NCBI RefSeq assembly: GCF_910592395.1
Contig: NC_088319.1
Span: forward strand, 7,750,001-7,814,000
Direction: 5' to 3'
From: Lineus longissimus
Lineage: Eukaryota > Nemertea > Pilidiophora > Heteronemertea > Lineidae
DNA length: 64,000 bases
Shown: positions 50,141 to 61,710 of the stretch, in pieces
How the letters are laid out: each line of letters begins with the position of its first letter
Position numbering within the stretch: position 1 is the stretch's first letter
Position numbers and translations under genes: made by a program
The notes under the pieces: generated by a model
Database searches by the model: none
The model's input: the letters and a program-made list of their open reading frames with translations, nothing else
Told to the model about the DNA's origin: nothing

Positions 50141-51979
50141 TATTTCAGTCACCTATTACACCTTTCGGACCGGCCGTAGATCGTGAAAAACCGGAAATCG
50201 ACCTACCTGAAACAGAATATAGGCCTCAAGATGACGTAATGATTGAAGCTCATCGCACACCTGATGATCGCACGCTATATAATGTTGGGGTACAACAACC
50301 AGCAGTTATCAAAGATCATGGTAAGATTGCAATGGGTGAGATTGCCATTGGTGATGAAGACCCTGGGGAGATAGCCAAGGGCGATCTTGCCATGGGTGAC
50401 AAAGAGCCTGGTGGCGGGTTTGGTTCAAATTCAGTCATCGATCAAGACAGAAGTGATATCACCAAGGTCACTATTGATGTTACATCAGATGATTCAGCAC
50501 CACCACAACAGAATAAAGTCAGCCAATCGAAAATAGTCACTCAGCAGAAACAAACGGCTACACAGCAGATTAAAGGTATGTGTGACTGTCATAGCAGATG
50601 AAGAAGCAAGACACAGTAGCAGTAAGCAAGTTGAGGGTTCGAAGAGGGTTCAGCCTTTTGATCGTCCAGCTGAGCCTAAGAATAGTCGTCACAGGGAGCC
50701 TTCCCATAATCGTCGTGTTGCTGAGCCTGCTGATAGGCGTCGCGTTGCTGAGCATGCTGATAATCGTCGTGTTGCGGAGCCTGCTGATAATCGTCGAGTT
50801 GCGGAGCCCGCTGATGAGCGTCGAGTTGCTGAGCATGCAGATAATTGTCATGTTGTTGAGCCTGCTGCTAATGGAGTCTACATGGGTGAGAAGGCCATCG
50901 GAAGTAATCAGCCTAAACAGGACAGTAGACCCCTCAGATATTAGGGAAAGGATATTGATAGTATTCCGGGATGGTCCCCAGTCAACTATGGGACATACAG
51001 TCGTCCTACCCAGATGCCTATTACATTTGTGGCATGCATTGACAGGGCACCAGCCACTGCAGAATTCAAACTTTTGCATTTGAGGGTTCATCTCAAAGGT
51101 GAAGCTTTGAAGGTTATCGAAAATCTTGGACACTCGACAGCAGCATATCAAGCGGCCAAGGATAGATTGGATCGGAAATATAGTGGGTATAGGAGACAGG
51201 CGGCGCTACACTTTGAGGAAATCCATGACTTCCGACCAATACGACCAAGAAAGCTAAAAGAAGACGAGGAAGAATTCGCGGATTTGTTGGATCTTACCGT
51301 CATAAACCTGAAGGAGTCTGGTCTTTACAGTGACATTGACAGTCGTTTATTGTACTCAGTCTTGATGAAGAAAATGACAGAAAAGATGGATGCCGAGTAT
51401 CACCGTTGGCTAGACGACTATCAGTACAAGGAATTGATTGAAGTTCTCTGTGCTCGGGTCATAAAGGAAGCTCAAGTCAGAGTCGTAGCTCATGAAGCTG
51501 TCCGTGGATTTACAGATGGTCCATTACATACAGATGATAGGAAGGAGGGACACAGTACAGATGACGACAGGAGTATCAGAACAGATGATAACAAGAGGAA
51601 AAAGAGCTTTTTCACATCAGGACTCTGAGAAACAGCAGAACCAGGCTTGAAAAAGGACTGTCCAATTTCATCATGTCAAGAGCAACATGGCATATGGAAT
51701 TGTGACAAGTTTAAAGAACAAATCGTGGACAGGAGATGGGAGATGGCAAAGGAGCTAAAACTTTCCTTTAGATGTCTATCCGGCAGCAATCATCGTGGTG
51801 TTGACTGCAAACGTAGCCGCATATGTGGAATCGAAGGATGTAAAGAAACCCACAATCGTTTATTACACCAATCCCCACGAAAGAAAGAAGAAGGATCAGC
51901 CACGAAAGGGGAGATAAGGAAAGAGAAAAGCCTTCATCAAGTGGCGAGAAGCATAAAAGTCAGAATTATGGAAGCCTGA
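50141..51979 (+). pseudogene. Second BEL gag, middle and zinc-knuckle region, degraded
   Basis: Contains a 9-residue tandem repeat ('NRRVAEPAD' and variants, six units of 27 bp, 50708-50869). A DUF1759-type gag core follows ('LKGEALKVIENLGHSTAAYQ', 'KDRLDRKYSGYRRQAAL'), then zinc-knuckle fragments ('HGIWNCDKF', 'FRCLSGSNHRGVDCKRSRIC'). At least two frame changes and stops, near 50600-51015 and 51628-51650, break it. Confidence 0.7.
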
Positions 51980-52910
51980 CAACGACATCTGACAACAAAG
52001 AAGAATCGGAGTATATTGCTCTTCGGACTGTCCCAGTAATTCTGAAGAACGGAAAGAAACGTTTGAAAGTCAACATGCTGTCAGATGACGGAAGTGCGAC
52101 GACCTACCTCAACACAGAAGTAGCTGAAGAGTTGGGACTTAAAGGAGAAGCCATGAAGACTACTGTCCACATACCCAATGGAATGATTGAGTCTTTCGAG
52201 ACAACACCTGTTGAAGTTGGATTTGAGAGTTTAGACAAGCGAATCGACATGAAGATCAAGGACTACCGATAACGTCACTGGAGATATGAAAGCGATTGGC
52301 TGGAGAGGTTATGCTGACAAGTTCGAACATTGAGTTCCAGAAGCATGGAAGGAGAGAAACCATAGATATGTTGATCGGCGTCGACTACCCGGAGTTACAC
52401 TTTACACTTTTAGCAGGAAATCATGGCGAGCCAATTGCTAGAAAGACGACACTTGGATGGACATGTGTAGGGTGTCCAAGCAGAGAAAAAAAACAGAGGA
52501 ACTTCTTTGTTGGTTGGAAGAATACGGTCTTGGATGAGATCGATGCTACAATTTTGGGAGATAGACAGCTCGGGAGTCAAATCCGAGAACCATGGAAGTA
52601 GTCATATGTCACTGGATGACAAGGCAATTTGCACGGCGACACGGAGAGGCGACAAGGAGATGGTCGACAAAGACAATTGTTATGAAGTTCCGCTGCCAAG
52701 TAGAAAAGGCAGACCCAAACTACCAGACAATAGTCAGATGGCATTGCAGAGACTTGCAAGCACAGAACGAAGATTGTTGCGAGAGCGTATAGAGCTACCA
52801 TCGAGCAGTATCTTAAGAAGAACTACGTACGCAAGGTTTCACTAAGTGAGGCAAAGCCATTGTCAAAGTGGTACTTACCTCATTTACCTGCCATCAGGCC
52901 AGAACAGAAC
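51980..52910 (+). pseudogene. Second BEL protease and RT N-terminal remnant
   Basis: 'KVNMLSDDGSATTYLNTEVAE' is the BEL aspartic protease region (DDG at the DSG site). 'IDMLIGVDYPELHFTL' and 'IARKTTLGWTCVG' follow, then 'YEVPLPSRKGRPKLPDNSQM' (start of the RT segment) and 'KWYLPHLPAIRP'. The sequence then changes abruptly to the pre-integrase region, so the catalytic RT and RNase H are deleted. Confidence 0.65.
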
Positions 52911-53029
52911 ATTGGAGAAGACAAGTCGCCATCGAGTGCGCGGAAAAAAAGCTCAAATGGAGTTTTTGTAACAGTACAGAACGCACCACAGCAAAAAGAC
53001 AAGGAGCAGAATGTTCAAGTTGCTGATGA

Positions 53030-54232
53030 AAGAGTACAAGAGTGGCGATTAAACCCAGAGCGATACTCTAGCTGGGTGAGATTGACCAGAGTTTCTGCTT
53101 GGGTTCAACGTTTCGTTGAAAACTGCATGCAGCCTGTGGATCAAAGGAGACATGGAGAACTCAATGCAGAGGAGATCTAAGAGGCCGAACAACAGTTGAT
53201 AAGACAAGCTCAGCTAGAGGCTTTTCCGGCAGGTTACAAGGCACTGCAGAAGAAGAAAGCATTACCAGGTTCAAGCAAGATTCCGAGACTACGGCGTATG
53301 ATTGATGAAGATGGTATACTCGGGAGCAATTTCCGACTTGAGAAAGCTGAATTCCTTGCTTATGATGTTGGTTAGCATGATATACTACCACGGAAGGGTT
53401 TGGTGACAACGCTGATCATGAGACTTCATCATGAACAAGCTAACCATGCAGCCGGAATCAACCACACCTTGGCATCATTATCTGCGAAGTATTGCATACC
53501 AGCAGGTAGAGAAGGTATCCACGAGTTCAAGAAGTCATTTTATGAATGCAGACGGAGAAAAGCTAAGGCCGCGACAGAGCTAATGGCACCACTCCCAAGA
53601 GTTAGACTGAGGTTACCACTTAGAGCCTTTGCACGAACCTCAGTGGATTATGGCGGCCCTTACCTGACGAAGCAGGGCCGTGGCAAGATCCGTACTAAAC
53701 GCTACTTATATCTGTTTACTTGCCTCCTGTCCAGAGCAGTACACCTCGAGATGGCATTTAGTCTCGACACAGATTCGTTCCTGCATTGTTTTAACCGTAT
53801 AATGAACCGAAGAGGTTGGAGATGTACTCAGATAATGGGACGAATTTCGTCTGTTGAGAAAGGGAGCTGTGAGAGTTGGTAGAGCAGTTTGACGAATATA
53901 TGATTGAGAAATACGGAGTAGTCAGAGTAATCAAGTGGGCGTTTAACCCTCCCCTCGGACCCCACTTTGGAGGAGTCCACGAGATAATGATAAAAGCTGC
54001 TAAGAAAGCTACTGCTGCAATACTGTGGAACGCCGACATCAATGATGAAGAGTTGATGATTGCCTTTACTGGCACGGAAGCCCTCTTAAATTCCAGGCCC
54101 CTAACCTACCAGTCTGCAGACCCTCATGATGACACGCCATCGACACCGAACCACCTGTTACATGGTCAAGTTGGTGGTGACTTCGCGCCTGAAGCTGCAG
54201 ACAGTGTTGCCTACAACCCAAGGAAGATATGA
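53030..54232 (+). pseudogene. Second BEL integrase remnant
   Basis: Starts 'LNPERYSSWVRLTRVSAWVQ' (linker upstream of integrase). Zinc-motif remnants ('LHHEQANHAAGINHT' ... 'CRRRKAK') follow, then rve core 'RTSVDYGGPYLTKQGRGK', 'YLFTCLLSRAVHLEMAFSLD', 'FGGVHEIMIKAAKKA' and 'ALLNSRPLTYQSADPHDDTPST'. Stops near 53180 and 53880 and several frame changes. The Trp/Glu pair of the third catalytic box is altered to 'GGVHE'. Confidence 0.75.
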
Positions 54233-55276
54233 CGACAAGTTCAGAGATTGCTTAAGCACTTCTGGGGGCGCTGGATGAAAGAGTGACTTCCTATGCTGCA
54301 CCCGAGAAACAAATGGGCCAAGGAGATGAAGGACATCGAGGTCGGTGAAATTGTTTTAGTCATCATGAAGTTTGTCCTGGCGGAGATGGCCATGTCAGGG
54401 TGGCCAAGGTGCAGATCCGAAAGAACGTGATGACACGACCTATCAGTAGACTTAGCCCTCTACAGTCTACATAGGCGTACTGTGAAGATCATCGGCTGAC
54501 TTTGTCCTTTAGAGTCTCCATAGCCGAGTCTTGAAGATCAACCGAGGAGGGAGATGGACCGACTAGATGAAACCCAACCGAGGAGATGGATACCAACGTT
54601 GAGCCAAACTGGTAGATGATCATGACTATAAGGATCCTAGACGTATCGTTGGTGAATATTGACTATATTAGCTATTGATATTAGCTAATCGCATATAACC
54701 GCGTCAAATATGGACTATATTAGCTATTTAGTACTAGCTAATCGCGTGATACAAAGAATCACTCTTTTGTATCTTATTTGGACATTCGTATTTCCTGCCT
54801 GCGTTACGAGTATAATTGTGTGCGCTACTGGACTTTGTTCTACGTATTCAGATTAAGATAGCGCTATAAGTATGCGTTATCAGTTACTATTCAGTTGCCG
54901 TTAGTTAGACCGCGATGTGAGAAGCGTTTGTGTGCGCGCCAAAGACATTCGTGAATCCATAGACTCGCAAATTTGTGAACGCGAAATTATTGGTCAAACT
55001 TAGAACTTCGCATTATCAGTATAGTATATCGAAATTATTACGCTTCCACAAAGTACATGTATACAGCTTGAATTGAGGACTTCTTTGATCATCGTATTCA
55101 GACTCAGACGTTTTCGCAGCGAATTTTAAATTCTTTCGCAGTTTAGTTCGCGTTTATTAAGAGTTATAGTTCGTTTCGTTAAACCGGTATGATAAGTCTG
55201 TACTCTCGAGATATGTTTTGTTTGGACTGCCAATATGACCCTGGTTTTTATCCGTACATATCGAGAAAGGGGAGAC
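54233..55276 (+). other. Second BEL 3' region
   Basis: Decayed C-terminal coding remnant, then an A/T-rich tail. A local duplication of 'gactatattagctat' ... 'agctaatcgc' occurs at about 54659-54746. The purine tract 'aggggagac' precedes the 3' LTR. Confidence 0.5.
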
Positions 55277-55459
55277 TGTTTAGAAGAAATTGTTGTCTCC
55301 GGCCCGTCACGGCCAATGTAGAAGTGTTTTAAAGAGTTTAGAACAGAGAACATCAACATATTTTGAAAGCCGCCTTTTTTCGTTTATTTGTCCGACAATA
55401 TAATCAAATTAAGCATCTTTAACGGAAAGGAATGAAGACAGTGAAGACGCTCAAGAACA
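55277..55459 (+). repeat. 3' LTR of second BEL
   Basis: 183 bp matching 48407-48589 at roughly 92% by eye. Dispersed-repeat sequence follows directly. Confidence 0.75.
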
Positions 55460-56110
55460 GAGAGGTCAAATGGCATAAATTGGCCGTTTGAGTTTAACTA
55501 TGGGACGTTTCTTAACTGCTAAAGCTATGAACTTGGTACACATGACTCCCTACGTTATATAACCGCTGACACTGAATTTCGGCCTGATCTCATTCTCAAC
55601 TTGGCCACCAGGGGGCCAAATCAAAAAAGGTAAAAAGTGCAATATCTTGCTTATTAGTCACTTGTCTTCGATCATATTTTTATGGTAGGTACTCGTAGCT
55701 AATATACATCACATAGCTTACAGATTTTTGATTTGAAATTATTTTTTTTAGGTCACAGAGGTCAAATGGCGTAATAAATGGCTGTTTGAATGTAACTATT
55801 GCACGTTTCTTAACCCCTAAAGTTATGAACTTTAAATTTGGTACACATGACACCCTACGTCATATCACCGCTGACACTGAATTTCAGTCTGATCTGATTC
55901 TCAGCTAGGCCACCAGGGGGCCAAAACAAAAAAAAGTTAAAAGTGCAATATCTTCCTTATCAGGGACTTGTTTTCGATCATATGTTTATGGTAGGTACTC
56001 CGAGCAAGGATACATCACAACTCTTACAGGTTTTTGATTTGACAGGATTTTCAAGGTAACGGAGGTCAAATGGCAATATGGCACGTTTCTTATCTGCTAA
56101 AGGTTTGAAC
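55460..56110. repeat. Dispersed repeat, two tandem ~300-bp units
   Basis: Same family as 1-500: 'agaggtcaaatgg', 'ggacgtttcttaactgctaaagc', 'ggccaccagggggccaaa'. It continues the copy split by the BEL element at 48406. Confidence 0.75.
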
Positions 56111-57471
56111 TTGGATGAAATTTATGAAATCTATGAAATTTGGTATGATGTCACGTCTGATGAATTCACATATACTGTGGAGAGAGACCATAGTCAATAC
56201 ATTACACAGCCGGTGCCTCCGTCTTCGCAGAAGCTGCGCAGTAGGCTACTCAAAGCCGCAGATAGGCTCGATGTACAGCGTAGCGGATCTAACCGGCTTA
56301 TGATGAAAGACGCCGGGAAGCCCGATCACCACTAACGCCAACCACAGGTTATACCTTTGCAAATGTTGTATTCAATCCACGATTGCAGGTCATGTGTTGT
56401 GAATAAACGCACGTGATCCAAACTTTGCACTTCAATACCAAATACTGATATGGATTTTCCCGGGAATTTCGTGCAGGAATTCGACAGGTTGCATGTATTT
56501 GACACCTTCACAGGTCTGAAACACTGGCAAAGTCTTTGCCTCTTGTATTGAGGTTGTACAGACCATCAGGACTGAAGGGCTTGAAATTTCAAGGAACGCA
56601 TGCAATCAGAAAGAAATAGAGAGAGATCCCACTTCGATCCTGCCGAATTACCGCCTCATTTACCTTACAATACCCTAAAAATACCTCACAGTAACTTAAC
56701 CAAGGGTAATTTTTTTTAGTAGGCGCGTCTTGTCATCAGTCTCTGGTCGCCAATGACTCTTGGTTATCCTTTGTTTATCATTAAGGGGCCGTACTTTTTT
56801 AAAATACGTACCATCAGACATGCAAATAATTGTAAAAATGTACGGTGTACTCAAAATTGTCCCCACTCCATGTAATTCTCAGATGCTTGCGTATGTAAAC
56901 ACACGGTGAACTTAGTCCCCATCCCCTAACTGTACATAATAGTAAAATAAAGACCACCAATTTGACTCCCCCAGCTTCTACCTATAGTCCTCCTTTAAGA
57001 AACCCTTTTCAAAACACCAGGAAAACCCAAGTCCAGCTACCACTCACGTGCATTTTTGTTGACATTCGAACTGCGCACGTGAGTTTGTTAACAATTTCAT
57101 TTCTCAAAGATCAGGTGACCTGCAATCGTAAATATCATTCACCAAGAGGGGCGGGAAGAGGCCGCGTAACAAAATAAACCCAAAATTGAGGTGTAATAAA
57201 ATCTTTTTTTTAACAAACAACAAAATGTTTAAGAAATGTGTGACTTCATTCTTTACTAATTACTGAAAACTATTGTATATTTTGAGCGACCTTACAATTT
57301 TAGAAAGTGAAAGTATTTCGTTACGTCTCTATTTGAGGTTTGATCTGTTACCATTTCATTTTGGTAAAGGTAGTCTGCAGACCTCGGTGTGGTGGGGTCG
57401 GGCATTGGCGCCGGGCGTCCGGGCGTCTTTCATCATATGCCGATCTAGGCATATTTCAATGGGCTACCTAC
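56111..57471. other. TMEM26-like intron, distal part, no gene seen
   Basis: A short ORF near 56078-56335 lacks any recognisable feature and starts inside the repeat. 'aataaag' near 56945 and simple T runs are present. Nothing further can be supported. Confidence 0.3.
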
Positions 57472-57664
57472 CCCAACTCCCCTGATCATAGACAGACCCT
57501 CGGATGACGTCTGACTCTGAACAGATCTGGATAAATTGAGCGCTGAAGGTTTCCCGCTTTCCACCAGGTTCCTATTGTGTAGTCTCTTTTCTAGGATGTC
57601 AAGCTCGAGAAACCATATAGCTGGCACGACACTGCACAAGTAGAAAAATACCACGGGAGAAAAC
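57472..57664 (-). CDS. TMEM26-like protein, internal upstream exon
   Basis: Encodes 'FSPVVFFYLCSVVPAIWFLE', matching the third membrane segment of TMEM26 ('FSPxxFxYLxSxVPxxWxLE' pattern), then a polar loop. The acceptor on the minus strand is 'cattttcccattgcag|G'. The donor is 'GTTGGG|GTAGGT'. The exon ends in phase 0, which agrees with the terminal exon starting at 46381. Exons for the N-terminal membrane segments are not recognised in the window and may lie beyond 64000. Confidence 0.8.
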
Positions 57665-58282
57665 CTGCAATGGGAAAATGTTTTAATATAAATGACCCAT
57701 AGATGCACGTGTGCTAAGTACATGTAGTTGTGTATTCGAGATCTAAACGCCTAGAAAAAAATGCATGGTCATTTTCTCCTTTCTGATGAGTTAGAATTGT
57801 TTGTAGCAAATAATTAATTATATCTCTTATCAGTCACTTCACTGGGTCACATGAGATGCGTGCAGCATATTAGCAGTCAGTGTGCTCGTATATATGGCAC
57901 GAATTAGGGGGAGCAATGAAGGCATTGTCTGTTTTGTAGGTTTTATCATCCATTTTATTAAAAACTTTCTTTTTTTTCTTTTTTTCTAAAAGCATTTTGA
58001 AAAACCATCTTTTTCTCTCACAACATTTTTTGAAGATGTTTATCACATAGTGAAGTATTCAAAGAACAAACATAAAATAGTATTGATGTGAAAAACTTAC
58101 ATCTAATTAGTGGTTATGAATTTCTAAATTTTCAAATTACATTATTTCTTAGAATCTACAAAATGAATTGATATTTTAAACTCTTAATTTAAGAAACCCT
58201 ATGATTGGCTAATTTTTTCGAAGCCAAAAAATTATCATGAAGAAACCAACACTTACATTTGAAAATGTTAGACCATAAGTTG
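57665..58282. other. AT-rich intron-like sequence
   Basis: Probably intron of the TMEM26-like gene, running 5' from the acceptor at 57664. Contains poly-T stretches near 57970. No ORF of note. Confidence 0.35.
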
Positions 58283-58494
58283 AGAACACTACATTAAAGC
58301 CTACATTTTGATTGAAAAAAATCATAATTTCATACTGCCAAATAACCTACATCTAAAATCAATGGTCAGTTCTGAAACATATATTCACATTTTGCTTTAT
58401 TCTGGGAAGCCTACACCCTAAAGCCTACATTTGAAATTTCATCAAGAACTCTTATTTCTAGAAACCCTACAATTAACACTACACCAATCTTTCC
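58283..58494 (+). repeat. AT-rich direct repeat, copy 1
   Basis: 'gaacactacattaaagcct' ... 'agaaaccctacaattaacac'. Matches 59299-59504 at roughly 80% by eye; a fragment also occurs near 61767-61822. Confidence 0.75.
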
Positions 58495-59298
58495 AATAAC
58501 CAAGAAACCTTCACTGAAGCCTACACTGACATTTGAACACTTTGAGATCGGGACATTTTTTTCTGTCGCAATACCAGGAACGTGCAATTTTTCTTGAAAA
58601 GCACTATTTTCAACAAAAATAAAAACGTAAAACGAATCATCAAAGTTACTTGCATTATATATCTCCTGAAAGGTCTTTCTGAGTGCTTTTCTTTGCTTCA
58701 TAGCATTCCAATTTAGGTAAAACTCCTGACCTACAGTGTTTTTTTTTAAGAAATATAGTTTTCGCCCCTCACCCAATTCTGAAATAGTTGGCAGAACTAG
58801 ACATTCCACTATGATTCTTCTAGAAAGCCACAACAAGTCATAAAAACAACACAGAAAATGTTCCTAGAAGTCCATAGCAACAAACTGCATAATAAAACAT
58901 TGTCTTATGCATCCAAAACCTCATGGGCTGTAAATCTGAATTGCCTGACATTTTGACAGAAAATCGTCTGCTAGCTATCACCACCCAACTATCACCCAAC
59001 CATCACCCGAACATAGAGGTCCGTCACGTGCCAAATCGTCGGACTGATATTGCATGTATGATTTGCTCCGACGATTGGGCACTGGACACTAGTGATAGTA
59101 AGAAAAATATTGGACGCAGTTGTTGACTGTAGATGTTTCTCGAATTGATTCCAGACAGTCCTGAGCACAGCTAAACCATGTGTAGAAAGTAATGTATGCA
59201 AACGGCATAGGTCGTTCAACGTTACTGGTGCCTGATTTACCATAACGACTTATGCTGTTTAACAGTCTCAAAGAGTTAAATTATCAAACCATTTTATG
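58495..59298. other. Unassigned AT-rich region
   Basis: The minus-strand ORF 58411-58836 overlaps the repeat and shows no known motif. 58980-59130 includes 'ccaaatcgtcggactgatat' and 'ctccgacgattggg', a short inverted pair. Nothing else can be supported. Confidence 0.3.
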
Positions 59299-59504
59299 TG
59301 AACACTACATTAAAGCCTGCATTTTGAAGGAAGTAATCATGATTTCATACAGACAAATAACCTACATTCAAAGTCAACGTTTAGTACTGAAACATATATG
59401 TATTCACTTTTTGGTTATTCTGGGACGCCCTACACCCTAAAACCAACATCTGAATTTGATCCAGAACTCTTATTTCTAGAAACCCTACAATTAACACTAC
59501 ATCT
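59299..59504 (+). repeat. AT-rich direct repeat, copy 2
   Basis: Second copy of 58283-58494, about 1016 bp downstream, same orientation. Confidence 0.75.
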
Positions 59505-59977
59505 CTGTATTACCTTACCTTACTATAAGGTAAATCATAGCTTTGAATAAGAAATACATTATGATAGTTTAAGCATTGTATAAATTCATGCATTTGATGC
59601 AAATATCTGTAAAAAAAATTGAATTTGAAATATTCATTAAGTTCTATAAATTTGCCTAAATTGTCTATAAAACCTAAATTGGACCATATTTGTGGTGGTC
59701 TATGTTGTTTTCGGCATTGATTTTCTTTTCCCACTTCATGCATTAGCTCAAATAACACTTTTTAGATGTGAGATTTGGCTTCTAAAACAAATATCACAGG
59801 TTTTCAAAAAAATAAAAAAATTGGATAAAACTATTTCTTGGAATACAATAACATCATTTATCATGGGCAAAAGTATGCCTTCATACTTGAACATTGAAAA
59901 TGTCAATGAGAAACAGACTTCATTTATCAATTTTATGAGCATTGATTGATATTTGTCCTCCCAAGTAGGGCAATAGT
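59505..59977. other. Unassigned AT-rich region
   Basis: Short ORFs on both strands are AT-rich and unlike proteins; no gene or repeat recognised. Confidence 0.3.
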
Positions 59978-60140
59978 CTGATCTACATCACAGCTTTTGG
60001 TGAACCCGCCGCCTGGCTCCAACAAGCCAGTTGCTAGCCTGATTAGGTAATCTAGTTGTCAAACACATCAATGGCTATATCTTCAAAATGGATGGAGCAA
60101 ATTGCATGGGGTTTTCTGTATTGTACAAATTGTAAGGTGT
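59978..60140 (+). repeat. Direct repeat flanking the two-ORF segment, left
   Basis: 'tctgatctacatcacagctt' ... 'ggggttttctgtattgta'. About 90% identical by eye to 61548-61710. Contains the inverted motif 'ctggct..aacaagccag'. Confidence 0.85.
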
Positions 60141-60433
60141 ACTTTTGCCACTTCCTTCTGTATGACGGTATCCAAATACCTGGAGCATTGACCTTTAAAG
60201 GCCATATATCAAGGTTTGAAAACATGCTTGATACTCATGAAATATGTTGAGGGTTAAAAAAACAAGATCCCAGACATTAAAAAAATTCTAATAATAAAGT
60301 CATTATTTAGTTATTTCAATTTTCAATTTTAAACTATTTGAATTTCCCACCACACACAACTTTAGATTAGTTCCACATGTGGCCGCTAGGGATTTTTTGA
60401 TGACGTAGATCAGGTCAGTCAGAACAAAGCAAG

Positions 60434-60805
60434 ATGGCTTCCGCATACAGTTCAGAGAGTGAGAGCAGTGAATTTGAGGATGTTTTGGTCGATACAGAAG
60501 GATATTTAAACGTTGAGCCGTACATGTTCGAGCCATTAATATCACTAGATCATAATGAGAGTGATCATTCGGACGAAAGTGATCAGAATTTGTGGTTAAT
60601 CAATTTGCATGGCAGACCTGCCGATATAACAAAGAAGACATTGATAGACGGTTGCAGATGCATAACATGTATGATTTTTAAACAGACTAATGTTGCACAA
60701 TATTGTTTCGCCTCGTCTGTGTTGTATCGCCAGTTATGTCATGACGCTGAACTACTATTGAAAAGTGACGGTATTATGCACAATCATCTTGACGTGACGA
60801 TATAA
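60434..60805 (+). CDS. P2RX7 C-terminal-tail-like ORF, 123 aa
   Basis: Starts 'MASAYSSESESSEFEDV', then 'GYLNVEPYMFEPLISL' and an acidic Ser/Asp stretch, then 'LIDGCRCITCMIFKQTNVAQYC'. The 'IEPYxFEP' motif and a downstream CxCxxC cluster are features of invertebrate proteins related to the P2X7 receptor cytoplasmic tail. Here the Trp usually next to the first Cys is Gly, so the match is diverged. Single exon as read, ending at TAA after 'HLDVTI'. Convergent with the THAP ORF. Could be a decayed or domesticated copy; function not assigned. Confidence 0.45.
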   Translation: MASAYSSESESSEFEDVLVDTEGYLNVEPYMFEPLISLDHNESDHSDESDQNLWLINLHGRPADITKKTLIDGCRCITCMIFKQTNVAQYCFASSVLYRQLCHDAELLLKSDGIMHNHLDVTI

Positions 60806-61007
60806 TGCCGTGCAACATTAGATAGGCCTAGATGTCAGATGACAATAATCTGTCATTGACAGTGGCTGTCACTGACACTGACCTGTGTCGCTGTCACCTC
60901 GCTGTCACCTTGCTATGGCTGGAACACAAGAAGACACTATGCGGTATCACAGGCCCCATTAGGGCCTACACATTATGTTTAACAACCGACCTCAGCAGCC
61001 TCGGGCA

Positions 61008-61463
61008 TTAAATGCAATTGACATGGTTGTGTAGCCACTGTACAGTGGATGACATGTGCCATTTGGGTAGTATGAGTGTTGTGTGCATCAGCAGTGTATA
61101 AATCATGAAATCTTGATGTTTACGTTTTTTGGCTAACGAACGTTCCTTTGGAGGCTGTCGCATGTAAGTGGGGTTGGTCAAATCGAATACAGATGGAACA
61201 GCTGTTTTTAACAAGTGGCATTTAATATTCAGTTGGATGCAGATATCCGGCTTCATGTGATAATCCGTATCGATAAAGTGATCACTGCAAAGTTTGGCCG
61301 AAGGCCCAGGCTTCCAACACTCCAAACGTTTGCACTTCCGAATCCACAGCTTCCTCCTCTCTCGTTCAACTGGCTTTGGAAATTCATGAAAATGGGTCCC
61401 ATCCGTCATTCGATTGTTCTTTGTGCTAGCCTTGACACAATTCGGAGCCACACAATACACCAT
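61008..61463 (-). CDS. THAP-domain protein, 151 aa
   Basis: An N-terminal THAP zinc-binding DNA-binding domain spans residues 1-93: Cys4 and Cys9 ('MVYCVAPNC'), 'FHEFPKP', Trp40, Cys59 and His62 ('KLCSDHF') and the closing 'AVPSVF' (88-93). After that the sequence is basic ('KERSLAKKRKHQ'), then shows no recognisable domain. THAP domains occur in P-element-type transposases and in host transcription regulators. No transposase follows here, so this is either a short THAP protein or the first exon of a longer one. Start Met is directly before the first Cys motif, as usual. Confidence 0.8.
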   Translation of the reverse strand: MVYCVAPNCVKASTKNNRMTDGTHFHEFPKPVERERRKLWIRKCKRLECWKPGPSAKLCSDHFIDTDYHMKPDICIQLNIKCHLLKTAVPSVFDLTNPTYMRQPPKERSLAKKRKHQDFMIYTLLMHTTLILPKWHMSSTVQWLHNHVNCI

Positions 61464-61547
61464 AGTGAATGAAACACATTACTTCCAGGTGTGCATAATT
61501 AATTAAGGCCCTCCTGCTTTTATGATTGCATGACATGTACAGATGAC

Positions 61548-61710
61548 CTGATCTACATCACAACTTTTGCTGAACCCGCCGCCTGGCTCTAACAAGCCAG
61601 TTGCTAGCCTGATCAGGTAATCAAGTTGTCAAACACATAATTGGCTATATCTTCAAAATGGATGGAGCTAATTGCATGGGGTTTTCTGTATTGTATAAAG
61701 TGTTAGGTAC
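61548..61710 (+). repeat. Direct repeat flanking the two-ORF segment, right
   Basis: Second copy of 59978-60140, 1570 bp downstream, same orientation. Confidence 0.85.

Larger units (their letters stand above)
48407..55459 (+). mobile_element. Second BEL/Pao element, old and internally deleted
   Basis: LTR-like ends of 183 bp (48407-48589 and 55277-55459) align without gaps, with roughly 15 mismatches. Inside are gag, protease and integrase remnants on the plus strand, antisense to the TMEM26-like gene whose intron it occupies. The core of RT and RNase H is missing. A 943-bp DNA transposon sits in gag. Frames are broken repeatedly. The flanks are two parts of the same dispersed repeat ('ttcaaggt' before, 'gagaggtcaaatgg' after). 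No clear target duplication is seen. Confidence 0.85.

Noticed and set aside
58411-58836. 141-aa minus-strand ORF
   Set aside because: Its 3' part lies in an AT-rich direct repeat that recurs at 59299-59504. No domain seen.
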